A stretch of DNA of 64,000 nucleotides from Chryseobacterium senegalense (GTDB lineage Bacteria > Bacteroidota > Bacteroidia > Flavobacteriales > Weeksellaceae). Positions 17,076-24,177 of the stretch are shown piece after piece. Under the pieces are notes generated by a model, which was given only the letters and a program-made list of their open reading frames with translations, did not search any database and was not told where the DNA came from. The position numbers and the translations under genes are program-made. The DNA lies in assembly GCA_001403755.1 (NCBI GenBank), contig CYUH01000014.1, forward strand, positions 248,001 through 312,000. The letters are read 5' to 3'. Position 1 is the first letter of the stretch. Each line of letters begins with the position of its first letter.

Positions 17076-17846
17076 ATGAAGAAAGTTCTTTTGTTGTTGT
17101 GTGTTTTTGCATGCAGTTTTTTGTTTTCGCAGATTGCCAAGACTTATGATATCAACGGTATCGCAAGGAAAGCATTGATCTTCGAACCTCAGTTGAAATC
17201 TGAAAAAATACCGGTAATCTTTTTTTTCCACGGACATGGCGGCAACGCGCAGTTTGCATCAAAGAAAATCGATTTCCAGAATTACGATAAGGAAGCGCTG
17301 GTGGTTTTTATGGAAGGAATTCCCGGAACCTCGGGTTATGTGGTGGATAAAAAAGGCCTGCTGAACGGGTGGCAAATGTTCCCGAACGATCACGGCAACC
17401 GCGATATGCTGTTTTTTGATGAGGTTTTAAAAGATCTTAGCAAAAATTATAACATCGATGCGTCGAGGATTTATGCCGTAGGACATTCCAAAGGTGCAAA
17501 ATTCGTGAATGTGTTGTGGGTAGAAAGAGCAAATAAAATTGCGGCGATCTGTTCCGTTGCAGCGCAGGGCGGCGAAATGATCAAAGGAGCCAAACCGCTT
17601 TCGGTGTGGATGAGCATGGGGAAAAATGATCCGCTGGTTCCGTATCGCATGCAGAAGCAATCTATTCCGATAGTCGCAGATAATCTAAAAGCAGATCCCA
17701 AAACTGCCACGTTTAAAGGAGATAAAACCATCTACACCGGAACCAATCATACCGAACTCGTAGTAGAAGATCGCAATGCCGGACATGAATTCCCGCATGA
17801 ATCTATCGCGGAAATGGTAGAATTTTTTAGGAGGCATCACAGGTAA
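17076..17846 (+). CDS. Secreted esterase, polyhydroxybutyrate-depolymerase/LpqC-like alpha/beta hydrolase
   Basis: A 256-residue alpha/beta hydrolase with a Sec signal at residues 1-18 (hydrophobic LLLLCVFACSFLF, then Q). The oxyanion region is FFFHGHGGNAQ. The nucleophile S138 is in GHSKG, an aspartate lies in GKNDPLVPY around residue 190, and the histidine is near the end in GHEFPHES. This layout fits the LpqC / PHB-depolymerase esterase family, which cleaves short polyesters or acyl esters such as feruloyl groups. The natural substrate cannot be told. The product is periplasmic or secreted. Confidence 0.8.
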   Translation: MKKVLLLLCVFACSFLFSQIAKTYDINGIARKALIFEPQLKSEKIPVIFFFHGHGGNAQFASKKIDFQNYDKEALVVFMEGIPGTSGYVVDKKGLLNGWQMFPNDHGNRDMLFFDEVLKDLSKNYNIDASRIYAVGHSKGAKFVNVLWVERANKIAAICSVAAQGGEMIKGAKPLSVWMSMGKNDPLVPYRMQKQSIPIVADNLKADPKTATFKGDKTIYTGTNHTELVVEDRNAGHEFPHESIAEMVEFFRRHHR

Positions 17847-17929
17847 ATATTTAAATAGGGTGTTTTAACTATCATTTATTTGGTTGATTTATAGTATTTT
17901 GGAAATGTTAAACATAAAAACACAATGTT

Positions 17930-18418
17930 ATGCCCATCAACAACCTGAACAATGCGCACCTTACTGAAGCGCAGATGAACGAAATTAAAACCGCGCTTAC
18001 TACGCTGGAAACCGCGCTGTCGGCGCTCAACGTAACCCTCACTCCGGAGGAGCGCCGCACCTACGGCAGTGTGAACGAGCAAAACAAACTGCTCATCAAT
18101 AAAGTGTGGGACTATCGCCAGAACAGCCCCCACCTTTCGCAGCCTGATCTCGACTGGGCTGAGTTTGAAAAGGATATGACGAGCCGGCAGTTTATCGAAA
18201 ATATAACGCATCGCGTAGCTGCGTTAGACGAAAGGCTGAAGAACTCGAAAATTCTGCACGATTACGACAACTACCAGGCGGCGCTGGACGATTATGCCTA
18301 CACCAATTACAAGGCGGGCTCCAATGCCCCGGGCTACGAAACCAAGATGAATGAGCTGAAGCAGTTCTTTCCCCGAAGCGGCAAACGTTCCGCGCCTGCT
18401 GCTGAAGGAGAAGAGTAA
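17930..18418 (+). CDS. Hypothetical protein, GC-rich gene of unknown function
   Basis: A 162-residue soluble protein that I cannot assign. Residues 1-50 look like amphipathic helices (HLTEAQMNEIKTALTTLETA), and the middle is rich in charged and aromatic residues with NYQAALDDYAYTNYKAG. The last 15 residues are Pro/Ala/Glu-rich and probably disordered. There is no signal peptide or membrane segment. The base composition is unlike its neighbours: 40 of 60 bases are G or C at 18001-18060, against 15 of 60 at 19501-19560. I have a faint memory of similar multicopy proteins in Chryseobacterium. It is followed by a strong terminator and a 21-bp repeat array, which suggests a mobile or lineage-specific unit. 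Confidence 0.75.
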   Translation: MPINNLNNAHLTEAQMNEIKTALTTLETALSALNVTLTPEERRTYGSVNEQNKLLINKVWDYRQNSPHLSQPDLDWAEFEKDMTSRQFIENITHRVAALDERLKNSKILHDYDNYQAALDDYAYTNYKAGSNAPGYETKMNELKQFFPRSGKRSAPAAEGEE

Positions 18419-18438
18419 ATGATTTTCACTAAAAAAAG

Positions 18439-18475
18439 ACAGCCCGCGGTTTCCGTGGGCTGTTTTCTTTTATTT
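18439..18475 (+). terminator. Terminator after the GC-rich hypothetical gene
   Basis: An 11-bp GC-rich stem, ACAGCCCGCGG at 18439-18449 with CCGTGGGCTGT at 18453-18463 (one G-T pair), has a TTT loop and is followed by TTTTCTTTTATTTT. Confidence 0.88.
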
Positions 18476-18478
18476 TAC

Positions 18479-18667
18479 AGAACCGTTTCGGTTGTTTTGA
18501 GAACCGTTTAGGTCAAAAGTCTAAAATTTTAGGTTCCGGGGCTAAACGATTAGGTTCCGGACCTAAAGTTTTTGGTTGCTGAGCTAAAGATTTGGCCTGA
18601 AGACGTAATGGTTTGGGTAGAGGACCTAATGATTTGGTAGAATGAGGTAATGGAGTGGATTGGGGTG
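18479..18667. repeat. Nine-unit degenerate tandem array, exact 21-bp period
   Basis: The CTAAA-like landmark starts at 18521, 18542, 18563, 18584, 18605, 18626 and 18647, always 21 bases apart. Two more units fit the same phase upstream, with TTAGG at 18508 and TTCGG at 18487. Central units are closest to CTAAAnnnTTAGGTTCCGGnn and drift outward. The motif contains short dyads (CTAAA/TTTAG, TCCGGA). One plus-strand frame reads as heptads like KRLGSGP but contains several stops. The array fills most of the 425-base gene-free gap at 18419-18843. Beyond it, 18668-18815 is plain AT/GT-rich sequence. Confidence 0.8.
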
Positions 18668-18815
18668 GGGAGTTTAGCGGTAAGGAGTGTAAAGTGATGT
18701 GATGTTTCTAAAAACCAGCGTGGCTAAACGACAAACCAAGTATTTTGCAAACCAATTGTGTGCTAATTTGTTCAAATTTAGACATGATTTGTAGTTTTAA
18801 TAATTAATAAAGCAC

Positions 18816-18823
18816 TAAATTTG
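18816..18823 (+). promoter_or_regulatory. Promoter -7 box for the rloA/rloB cassette
   Basis: TAAATTTG lies 20 bases before the ATG at 18844. Confidence 0.55.
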
Positions 18824-18843
18824 TATTTTAAATTCAAATTTGT

Positions 18844-20136
18844 ATGATTGTCGAATTTTCAGTTAAAAATTTTAGATCAATTAATTCAATTGAAACTTTG
18901 AGTTTTATGGCTTCGGCTTTAAAGAGTTCCAAAGACAATGAATATGTAGATACAAATAATATTGTAACTATTAATAAGGAGAAAATATTTAAAACGATTG
19001 GTATTTATGGTCCTAACGCAAGTGGTAAAAGTAACGTTATTAAGGCATTTGATACTTTTGTTAAAGTATTAGTAAGTCAGCCTACTTCAGTCTCGAATTT
19101 ATATGATTTAGCACAACCATTTTTATATCAGGAAAATCCTGAGGTAACGGAATCATATTTTCAGATTATAATGATTATAGACAATACTAAGTATAGATAT
19201 GGTCTAACGGTTTCTAAAAACTTGACAAGTGATGAAATAGCTCCTGATAAGAGTAGTGAAATAGTAACGAACGAATGGCTGTATTCTGATAGAAATGGTA
19301 AAAATGCTCTTTTGTTTTTAAGAAATGGTCAAAAAATTGAAAAAAACAATTTACAAAATAAATCTAAAATTCCAACAAATATTCCTTTTAAACATACTTT
19401 GTTTTTAACTCACGCGGCTGCTTTTGATACAACTAATGATTGTTTTTTTATAACAAATTATTTAAGAGGATTTATTGCTTCAAATTTTGATTTAAACCAC
19501 GAGAAATTCAGATGGATGTCTGTAAATTTTTTTAATGACGAGGAAAATAAAAAGAAATTTTTATATTTATTAGACACTTTTAACCTTAAATATGATGACA
19601 TTTTATTGGAGGACAACCCGAATGAATATGGAATTAAAAAAGTCTTTCCTCAAGAAAAAATTATTTTTAAGAAAAGTTTCTATTTGAACGAAAAGGAAGT
19701 TTTTAGGACACTTAATTTAAAGAATACCGAATCTGCTGGTACTCAAAAAATGTTCGATCTGACTGGTCTATTGTTAAGAGCATTTGCTTTGAATAGTTCG
19801 GCTTTAATAATTTTAGATGAGATTGACAGTAATTTTCATCCATCATTATTAATTAAGCTAATTGAACTTTTTAATAATAGAAAAATTAACACTAGTAATT
19901 CTCAATTATTATTTACCAGTCATGATACTAATTTGATGTCACCATCAATAATGCGTCGAGATCAGTTTTATTTTACTGAGAAAAAGGAAGATAATTCAAC
20001 TCGCCTTTATTCTTTGGCCGAATTGAAAGGAATTAGAAATGATGCGGATTTTGCAAAACAATATTTAGCAGGTTATTATGGAGCCTTACCATATTTGAAA
20101 GATATTTGTGAAACAGAAACGAATATTGGAAAATGA
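18844..20136 (+). CDS. AAA/ABC-type ATPase, RloA (AbiLi)-like
   Basis: A 430-residue ATPase of the SMC/OLD-related AAA_15/AAA_21 group. It starts with the typical VEFSVKNFRSI strand. Walker A GPNASGKSN is at residues 56-64, a signature-like ESAGTQKMF is near 293-301, Walker B ALIILDEIDS is at 320-329, and the switch histidine H360 is in FTSHDTNLM. Such proteins pair with RloB in the AbiL abortive-infection system and in loci near restriction genes. The stop overlaps the next ATG (ATGA), so translation is coupled. The DNA is markedly AT-rich, suggesting horizontal transfer. A phage-sensing role is inferred. Confidence 0.85.
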   Translation: MIVEFSVKNFRSINSIETLSFMASALKSSKDNEYVDTNNIVTINKEKIFKTIGIYGPNASGKSNVIKAFDTFVKVLVSQPTSVSNLYDLAQPFLYQENPEVTESYFQIIMIIDNTKYRYGLTVSKNLTSDEIAPDKSSEIVTNEWLYSDRNGKNALLFLRNGQKIEKNNLQNKSKIPTNIPFKHTLFLTHAAAFDTTNDCFFITNYLRGFIASNFDLNHEKFRWMSVNFFNDEENKKKFLYLLDTFNLKYDDILLEDNPNEYGIKKVFPQEKIIFKKSFYLNEKEVFRTLNLKNTESAGTQKMFDLTGLLLRAFALNSSALIILDEIDSNFHPSLLIKLIELFNNRKINTSNSQLLFTSHDTNLMSPSIMRRDQFYFTEKKEDNSTRLYSLAELKGIRNDADFAKQYLAGYYGALPYLKDICETETNIGK

Positions 20137-20873
20137 AAAATCCTTGGGAATTAAAAGTAGATGACACGAGAGAAGTTGACAATTTGCAAACTTTCCTTAT
20201 TTTTTGTGAAGATGAGACTAGCGAATATGAGTATTTTAAGTTTTTTGAAACTGAGAAAATTAAGATAAATATCTTTCAAAATCAAAAAAATTCCATTGAC
20301 AATGTCATTAAAGCTATAACCTATTGTAAGACCAATAGTATTATTGATGATGACAATAACGTTAACGAAGGTTTTGAAATCTGGTGTGTTTATGATAGAG
20401 ATATTTTTGTCAATGACCCAAATTTTGAAGAGACAAAAATGAAGTTTAATATAGCAAGTTCCACTGCAGAATTACACAAAATAAATTTAGCATGGAGTAA
20501 TGATTCTTTTGAGTTGTGGATACTGTTACATTTAACTGAGATTCTTGAGATAGAGAAGTTTCTGCACAGAGATGACTATTATAACTTTTTGGAAGATTAT
20601 TTTCAAAAAAAAGAGAATAAGTCTGAGCGGCTAGAAAGAATATTGTCTCACGCTACTTTTTCATATAAAAGGGATATGAAGAAAAGAAAGAATTTTATTG
20701 AAGTAGTTAGAAAAGAAATCGTTCCAAATACCTTCACAGCAATTGATAGGAGTAAAAACTTACTTAAAATTCATGAAGAAAAAAATGATTTATCAGAATG
20801 GTGTCCTTGTACTTTAGTTCATAATTTAGTTGAAAGACTTATAGCTGTTGGTGGTAAAGAAATTTCTACGTAA
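20133..20873 (+). CDS. RloB-like protein (AbiLii-type effector candidate)
   Basis: A 246-residue RloB-family protein. Key visible features are FLIFCEDETSEYEYFKFF at residues 21-38 (acidic E26), WCVYDRD at 84-90 with a D88/D90 pair, and the family-typical WSNDSFELWILLHL at 121-134. The E...DxD layout is reminiscent of a Toprim-like nuclease fold, which is my inference. The C-terminus is lysine-rich. As the likely toxic partner of the ATPase it would act on nucleic acid when triggered. It overlaps rloA by four bases and ends before a bidirectional terminator. An alternative is a non-defence housekeeping pair, which I think less likely. Confidence 0.82.
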   Translation: MKNPWELKVDDTREVDNLQTFLIFCEDETSEYEYFKFFETEKIKINIFQNQKNSIDNVIKAITYCKTNSIIDDDNNVNEGFEIWCVYDRDIFVNDPNFEETKMKFNIASSTAELHKINLAWSNDSFELWILLHLTEILEIEKFLHRDDYYNFLEDYFQKKENKSERLERILSHATFSYKRDMKKRKNFIEVVRKEIVPNTFTAIDRSKNLLKIHEEKNDLSEWCPCTLVHNLVERLIAVGGKEIST

Positions 20874-20936
20874 CAGATGATTTATCTCCGTATATCAAAC
20901 TCCGCTAGGCATTAAGTAATGAAAATTATCGCATAA

Positions 20937-20967
20937 AAAATCCGTTCAGCAATGCCGAACGGATTTT
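20937..20967. terminator. Bidirectional terminator between rloB and tnaA
   Basis: AAAATCCGTTC at 20937-20947 pairs perfectly with GAACGGATTTT at 20957-20967. A and T runs flank it on both sides, serving the two convergent genes. Confidence 0.85.
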
Positions 20968-20973
20968 GTTATT

Positions 20974-22350
20974 TTAAGCTTCTTCCAGCTTCACGGTGAA
21001 GTGTCTCAGGATCTCGGATTCCCACGTAATGTTGTATCCTTTCTCGATTTCGTCGCGTCGGTCGTAAACATTTTTGATGGCGACAGCGATATAATCCATA
21101 TGATTATTGGTGTACGTTCTACGCGGAATCGCAAGCCTTACGAGTTCGAGTTTCGGGTAGCGGTTTTCTCTCGTTTGTGGATCACGGTCGGCTAATATTG
21201 TGCCGATTTCTACGGTGCGGATGCCGGCTTCTTTGTAAATTTCGTTGGCTAAAGTCTGCGCTGGATATTCTTCACGCGGAATATTCGGTAAAAATTTTAA
21301 TGAATCGATAAACACCGCATGTCCACCAATAGGCTTCTGAATTGGTATGCCGAATTCTATAAGTTTATTTCCAAGATACTCAACCTGCGAAATTCGACTT
21401 TCTAAATATTCAAATTCTGTAGCCTCGTTCAAACCAACCGCCAGCGCGGCCATATCTCGTCCTGCCATTCCACCATAGGTAATGAAACCTTCGTAAATAA
21501 TGGTCATGTTGGAAGCGGCTCGGAAAATATTTTCATCATTCAACGCGATAAATCCACCGATGTTGACCAATCCGTCTTTTTTGGAACTCATCGTCATCCC
21601 AACTCCGTAAGAAAAAACTTCTTTGCAAATTTCTTTGATGGTGCGGTGTTCCTGACCTAGTTCTCTTTTCTTGATGAAGTAAGCGTTCTCTGCAAAACGG
21701 GCAGAATCGAAATAGATCGGGATTCCATAACGGTCTGAAAGTTCTTTCACCGCTTTCATGTTTTCCAATGAAACCGGTTGTCCGCCGGAGGAATTGCAGG
21801 TAATAGTAATTAAACAAAAAGGTATTTTTTCTTTAGGATAGGTTTTATAAACATTTTCCAGTTTTTCTAAATCGATGTTTCCTTTGAAGGGGTGAAGGTT
21901 CTCAATATCGAAGGCTTCATCAATTGTACAATCAATCGCATGAGCTTTCCTAAATTCAATATGTCCTTTGGTGGTGTCGAAATGAGAATTTCCGGGAACC
22001 ACATCTCCTTCTTTCACCAACACCGAAAACAGCACATTTTCTGCAGCTCTTCCTTGGTGAGTGGGCAAGAGATATTGGTAACCCGTAATATTTTTTACGG
22101 TGTTGTGCAGATCTTCAAAACTTCGGGATCCGGCGTAGCTTTCATCTCCCGTCATCAGAGCAGCCCATTGGTGGTCGCTCATCGCACCGGTTCCGGAATC
22201 GGTTAAAAGATCAATATAGACTTGCGAAGATTTTAAATTGAATAAATTATAATCGGCATTTTTTAGCCAGAGTTCACGTTCTTCTTTGGTAGATTGGCGG
22301 ATTTCTTCCACCATTTTAATTCGATAAGGTTCAGCGTAAGGAAGTTTCAT
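20974..22350 (-). CDS. tnaA: Tryptophanase
   Basis: A 458-residue PLP beta-eliminating lyase that splits L-tryptophan into indole, pyruvate and ammonia. The PLP lysine is K258 in MSSKKD, and the phosphate/substrate regions TDSGTGAMS (50-58) and PTHQGRAAEN (96-104) are present. Tyrosine phenol-lyase is the close alternative. Two diagnostic sites favour tryptophanase: VEIG at 380-383, where the lyase has MERG with its substrate-binding arginine, and RHFTVKL with H450, where the lyase has phenylalanine. No tryptophan permease gene is adjacent. A 28-codon ORF overlaps the start codon. Indole formation is a trait of several Weeksellaceae. Confidence 0.92.
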   Translation of the reverse strand: MKLPYAEPYRIKMVEEIRQSTKEERELWLKNADYNLFNLKSSQVYIDLLTDSGTGAMSDHQWAALMTGDESYAGSRSFEDLHNTVKNITGYQYLLPTHQGRAAENVLFSVLVKEGDVVPGNSHFDTTKGHIEFRKAHAIDCTIDEAFDIENLHPFKGNIDLEKLENVYKTYPKEKIPFCLITITCNSSGGQPVSLENMKAVKELSDRYGIPIYFDSARFAENAYFIKKRELGQEHRTIKEICKEVFSYGVGMTMSSKKDGLVNIGGFIALNDENIFRAASNMTIIYEGFITYGGMAGRDMAALAVGLNEATEFEYLESRISQVEYLGNKLIEFGIPIQKPIGGHAVFIDSLKFLPNIPREEYPAQTLANEIYKEAGIRTVEIGTILADRDPQTRENRYPKLELVRLAIPRRTYTNNHMDYIAVAIKNVYDRRDEIEKGYNITWESEILRHFTVKLEEA

Positions 22351-22433
22351 AAATAATGAATAATTAAAAAAATTAATAATTGGAAATTGAGATTTTTGAA
22401 CAAAAATTGGGGTAACGCCACTTCTTTGTTCAT
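22347..22433 (-). CDS. Possible 28-codon leader ORF overlapping the tnaA start
   Basis: On the minus strand an ATG at 22431-22433 opens 28 codons. The product begins MNKEVALPQF, has a hydrophobic end LLIFLIIHYL, and its TGA overlaps the tnaA ATG as ATGA. Position and size recall the TnaC leader peptide of enterobacteria. It has no tryptophan codon, however, so classical TnaC-type tryptophan sensing is not supported. It starts 18 bases after the DUF502 stop. In AT-rich DNA a short ORF like this can arise by chance. Confidence 0.3.
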   Translation of the reverse strand: MNKEVALPQFLFKNLNFQLLIFLIIHYL

Positions 22434-22451
22434 TATTAATTGTTAATTATT

Positions 22452-23072
22452 TCATTCCGGAGCCTTAAAAACATTGTCATCCGAATGGAAACCTGCAACA
22501 CCGCCACTTACCGCAAATTTCATGGCTTGGGCAGCACTTACATTGTTTAATATTTGAATATTAGTTGCTTCTACAAAAACTACCCAACCGGAAACTGCAT
22601 AAGAATGGGGAAGATAAACCGAAACATAACCCGGAAATCCCACGGAGGAAAGGTCGCGCTGGGTAAGAAATCCGATTCGCCAAATTGCAGGATTTTCAGT
22701 GGTTTTGATGAGAACGGGTTGGTTGAATTTCTTTTTATCGCCCACGAAGGAAGTCATCACATCTTTCAGGGAACTGTAAATGAATTTAATTCCCGGAGTA
22801 TGCTCCAGTAAGTAATCGAAACTGTCGACCACAACGCGCCCGATGATAAATTTGTTGCCGAGATATCCGATAAGCGTGGTGGTTCCAAGAACAGTGATAA
22901 ACGTAATACCGGGATAGAGTTTTTCGGAAATCGCAGGAATCATATTATCGATGCTGGAAACGATGTACCAGATAATCCATATCGTTGCTGCAAACGGCCC
23001 GATAATTAATAAACCTTGGAAAAAAGATTTTACCAAGGTATTGAGGATTTGTTCGAAATTTTTTTTGTGCAT
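22452..23072 (-). CDS. DUF502 family membrane protein
   Basis: A 206-residue protein counted from the ATG at 23072. The upstream extension to 23201 is basic, unlike the family, and was rejected. Two membrane segments lie near residues 15-40 (FFQGLLIIGPFAATIWIIWYIV) and 55-80 (ITFITVLGTTTLIGYLGN), which is the DUF502 layout. They are followed by a soluble beta-rich domain with GFLTQ and VSVYLPHSYAVSGWVVFV. The function of the family is not established. It lies 101 bases upstream of tnaA on the same strand and could share a transcript with it. Confidence 0.85.
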   Translation of the reverse strand: MHKKNFEQILNTLVKSFFQGLLIIGPFAATIWIIWYIVSSIDNMIPAISEKLYPGITFITVLGTTTLIGYLGNKFIIGRVVVDSFDYLLEHTPGIKFIYSSLKDVMTSFVGDKKKFNQPVLIKTTENPAIWRIGFLTQRDLSSVGFPGYVSVYLPHSYAVSGWVVFVEATNIQILNNVSAAQAMKFAVSGGVAGFHSDDNVFKAPE

Positions 23073-23137
23073 TTTTTTCCCGAGAGTAAATTGACTTGGG
23101 TAAATGTAGGAAAATTTCGCTGATTTCCGGAAAAAAA

Positions 23138-23719
23138 TTAACCGTGAATACTTTCTTTTTTGCCGTAAGATTTGATGATTTCCGCTTCGTAATCCAGCCA
23201 CTCTTCCCAGCGTGCATTCACTTTTTCGGGATCACCCAATTGGCGGGCAAATTTAATAAAGGTGGTGTAATGATTGGCTTCAGAAATCATTAGTACTTTG
23301 TAAAAAACCTTCAGTTCTTCGTCTTTGATGTTTTCGGTAAGTACTTTAAAGCGTTCGCAGCTTCGGGCTTCGATCATTGCTGCAAAAAGCATTCGGTCGA
23401 TAATTCTTTCGTCGCGTGTGCCTCCGTGCCGGATAAATTTGATGAGTTCGCCCACGTAATCGTCTTTTCTTTCTCTGCCGAATTCGTAACCGCGTTTTTT
23501 GATAATTTCATGAACCATTTGGAAGTGCTCTAATTCCTCCTGAGCTATGAGAATCAGTTCGGTGATGATATCGGGATATTCCGGAAGCATCGTGATAAGG
23601 GTAATGGCATTGGTAGTCGCTTTCTGCTCGCACCAAGCGTGATCGGTGAGAATTTCCTCCAAATTTCCTTCAGCAATATTTGCCCATCTTGGATCGGTAA
23701 GAAGTTTTAGCTTAAACAT
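23138..23719 (-). CDS. miaE: tRNA-(ms2io6A)-hydroxylase
   Basis: MiaE is a diiron monooxygenase that hydroxylates the isopentenyl group of ms2i6A37 in tRNAs. The 193-residue all-helical protein shows a ferritin-like carboxylate/histidine pattern: DHAWCEQKATTNA near residue 26, AQEELEHFQMVHEI near 59-72, EARSCERF near 117-124 and SEANHYTTF near 146-154. These supply the Glu and His iron ligands. It acts in the cytoplasm after MiaA and MiaB. It has its own -7 box, and 65 bases separate it from the downstream DUF502 gene. Confidence 0.92.
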   Translation of the reverse strand: MFKLKLLTDPRWANIAEGNLEEILTDHAWCEQKATTNAITLITMLPEYPDIITELILIAQEELEHFQMVHEIIKKRGYEFGRERKDDYVGELIKFIRHGGTRDERIIDRMLFAAMIEARSCERFKVLTENIKDEELKVFYKVLMISEANHYTTFIKFARQLGDPEKVNARWEEWLDYEAEIIKSYGKKESIHG

Positions 23720-23735
23720 ATCGAAAATTTTAAAA

Positions 23736-23743
23736 CAAATTTA
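23736..23743 (-). promoter_or_regulatory. Promoter -7 box for miaE
   Basis: Minus-strand TAAATTTG, with 16 bases to the start codon at 23719. Confidence 0.5.
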
Positions 23744-23876
23744 AAGATAATTTACTTCATAATTAATTGTGGATTTCTCAAGGATTTTTCATTTTTTTGG
23801 AGAAAATAGAGGTTAAATTAAATAAAAATGGCATAAATATTGACTACTGAGAAACATAACAATAAAAAAATAAATT

Positions 23877-24119
23877 ATGAACACGCAATTATTATCAGGT
23901 AAACTAGAAAAATTCGGATTGTCAATGCTTGCTTTTTTCTTCAGTATTTTGGCAATGGCACAAGACGCGACCAAATCTCCAGATTTGAATGTGGATGTAA
24001 CTACAACTAAAACCACGACTACTGAACAGTGGTTTACCAATCCTATCTATTGGGTTTTTGGCGCAGTGGTACTTATTATCATCATCGCATTGATTGCCAG
24101 AGGTGGTAAAAACAACTAA
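23877..24119 (+). CDS. Small two-helix membrane protein of unknown function
   Basis: An 80-residue protein. A hydrophobic signal-like segment lies at residues 13-29 and ends MAQDA, so it may be cleaved. A short Thr-rich stretch (DVTTTKTTTT) follows, then a strong membrane helix at 56-74 (WVFGAVVLIIIIALIARGG) and a basic tail. If the signal is cleaved, the mature product is a tail-anchored periplasmic peptide of about 50 residues. I do not recognise it. It has its own terminator and no clear -7 box. It is probably real, because composition, start and terminator agree. Confidence 0.7.
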   Translation: MNTQLLSGKLEKFGLSMLAFFFSILAMAQDATKSPDLNVDVTTTKTTTTEQWFTNPIYWVFGAVVLIIIIALIARGGKNN

Positions 24120-24143
24120 GTTTATTTTTTATCTAAAAAATGT

Positions 24144-24177
24144 AAGCCGTTTCAATTCGTTGAAGCGGTTTTTTTGC
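24144..24177 (+). terminator. Terminator with UUCG loop after the small membrane protein
   Basis: An 11-bp stem spans 24145-24155 and 24160-24170 around TTCG, followed by seven T. The hairpin overlaps the last codons of the convergent acyltransferase gene that ends at 24152. Confidence 0.85.

Noticed and set aside
18479..18667. CRISPR array or diversity-generating repeat
   Set aside because: Units are 21 bases back-to-back with no spacers, no cas genes are near, and there is no reverse transcriptase or template/variable pair.
20974..22350. Tyrosine phenol-lyase
   Set aside because: The substrate-binding arginine of that enzyme is isoleucine here, and the tryptophanase histidine near the C-terminus is present.
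22452..23201. Long start for the DUF502 gene
   Set aside because: The first 43 codons of the long frame are very basic and not membrane-like; the family starts near the ATG at 23072.
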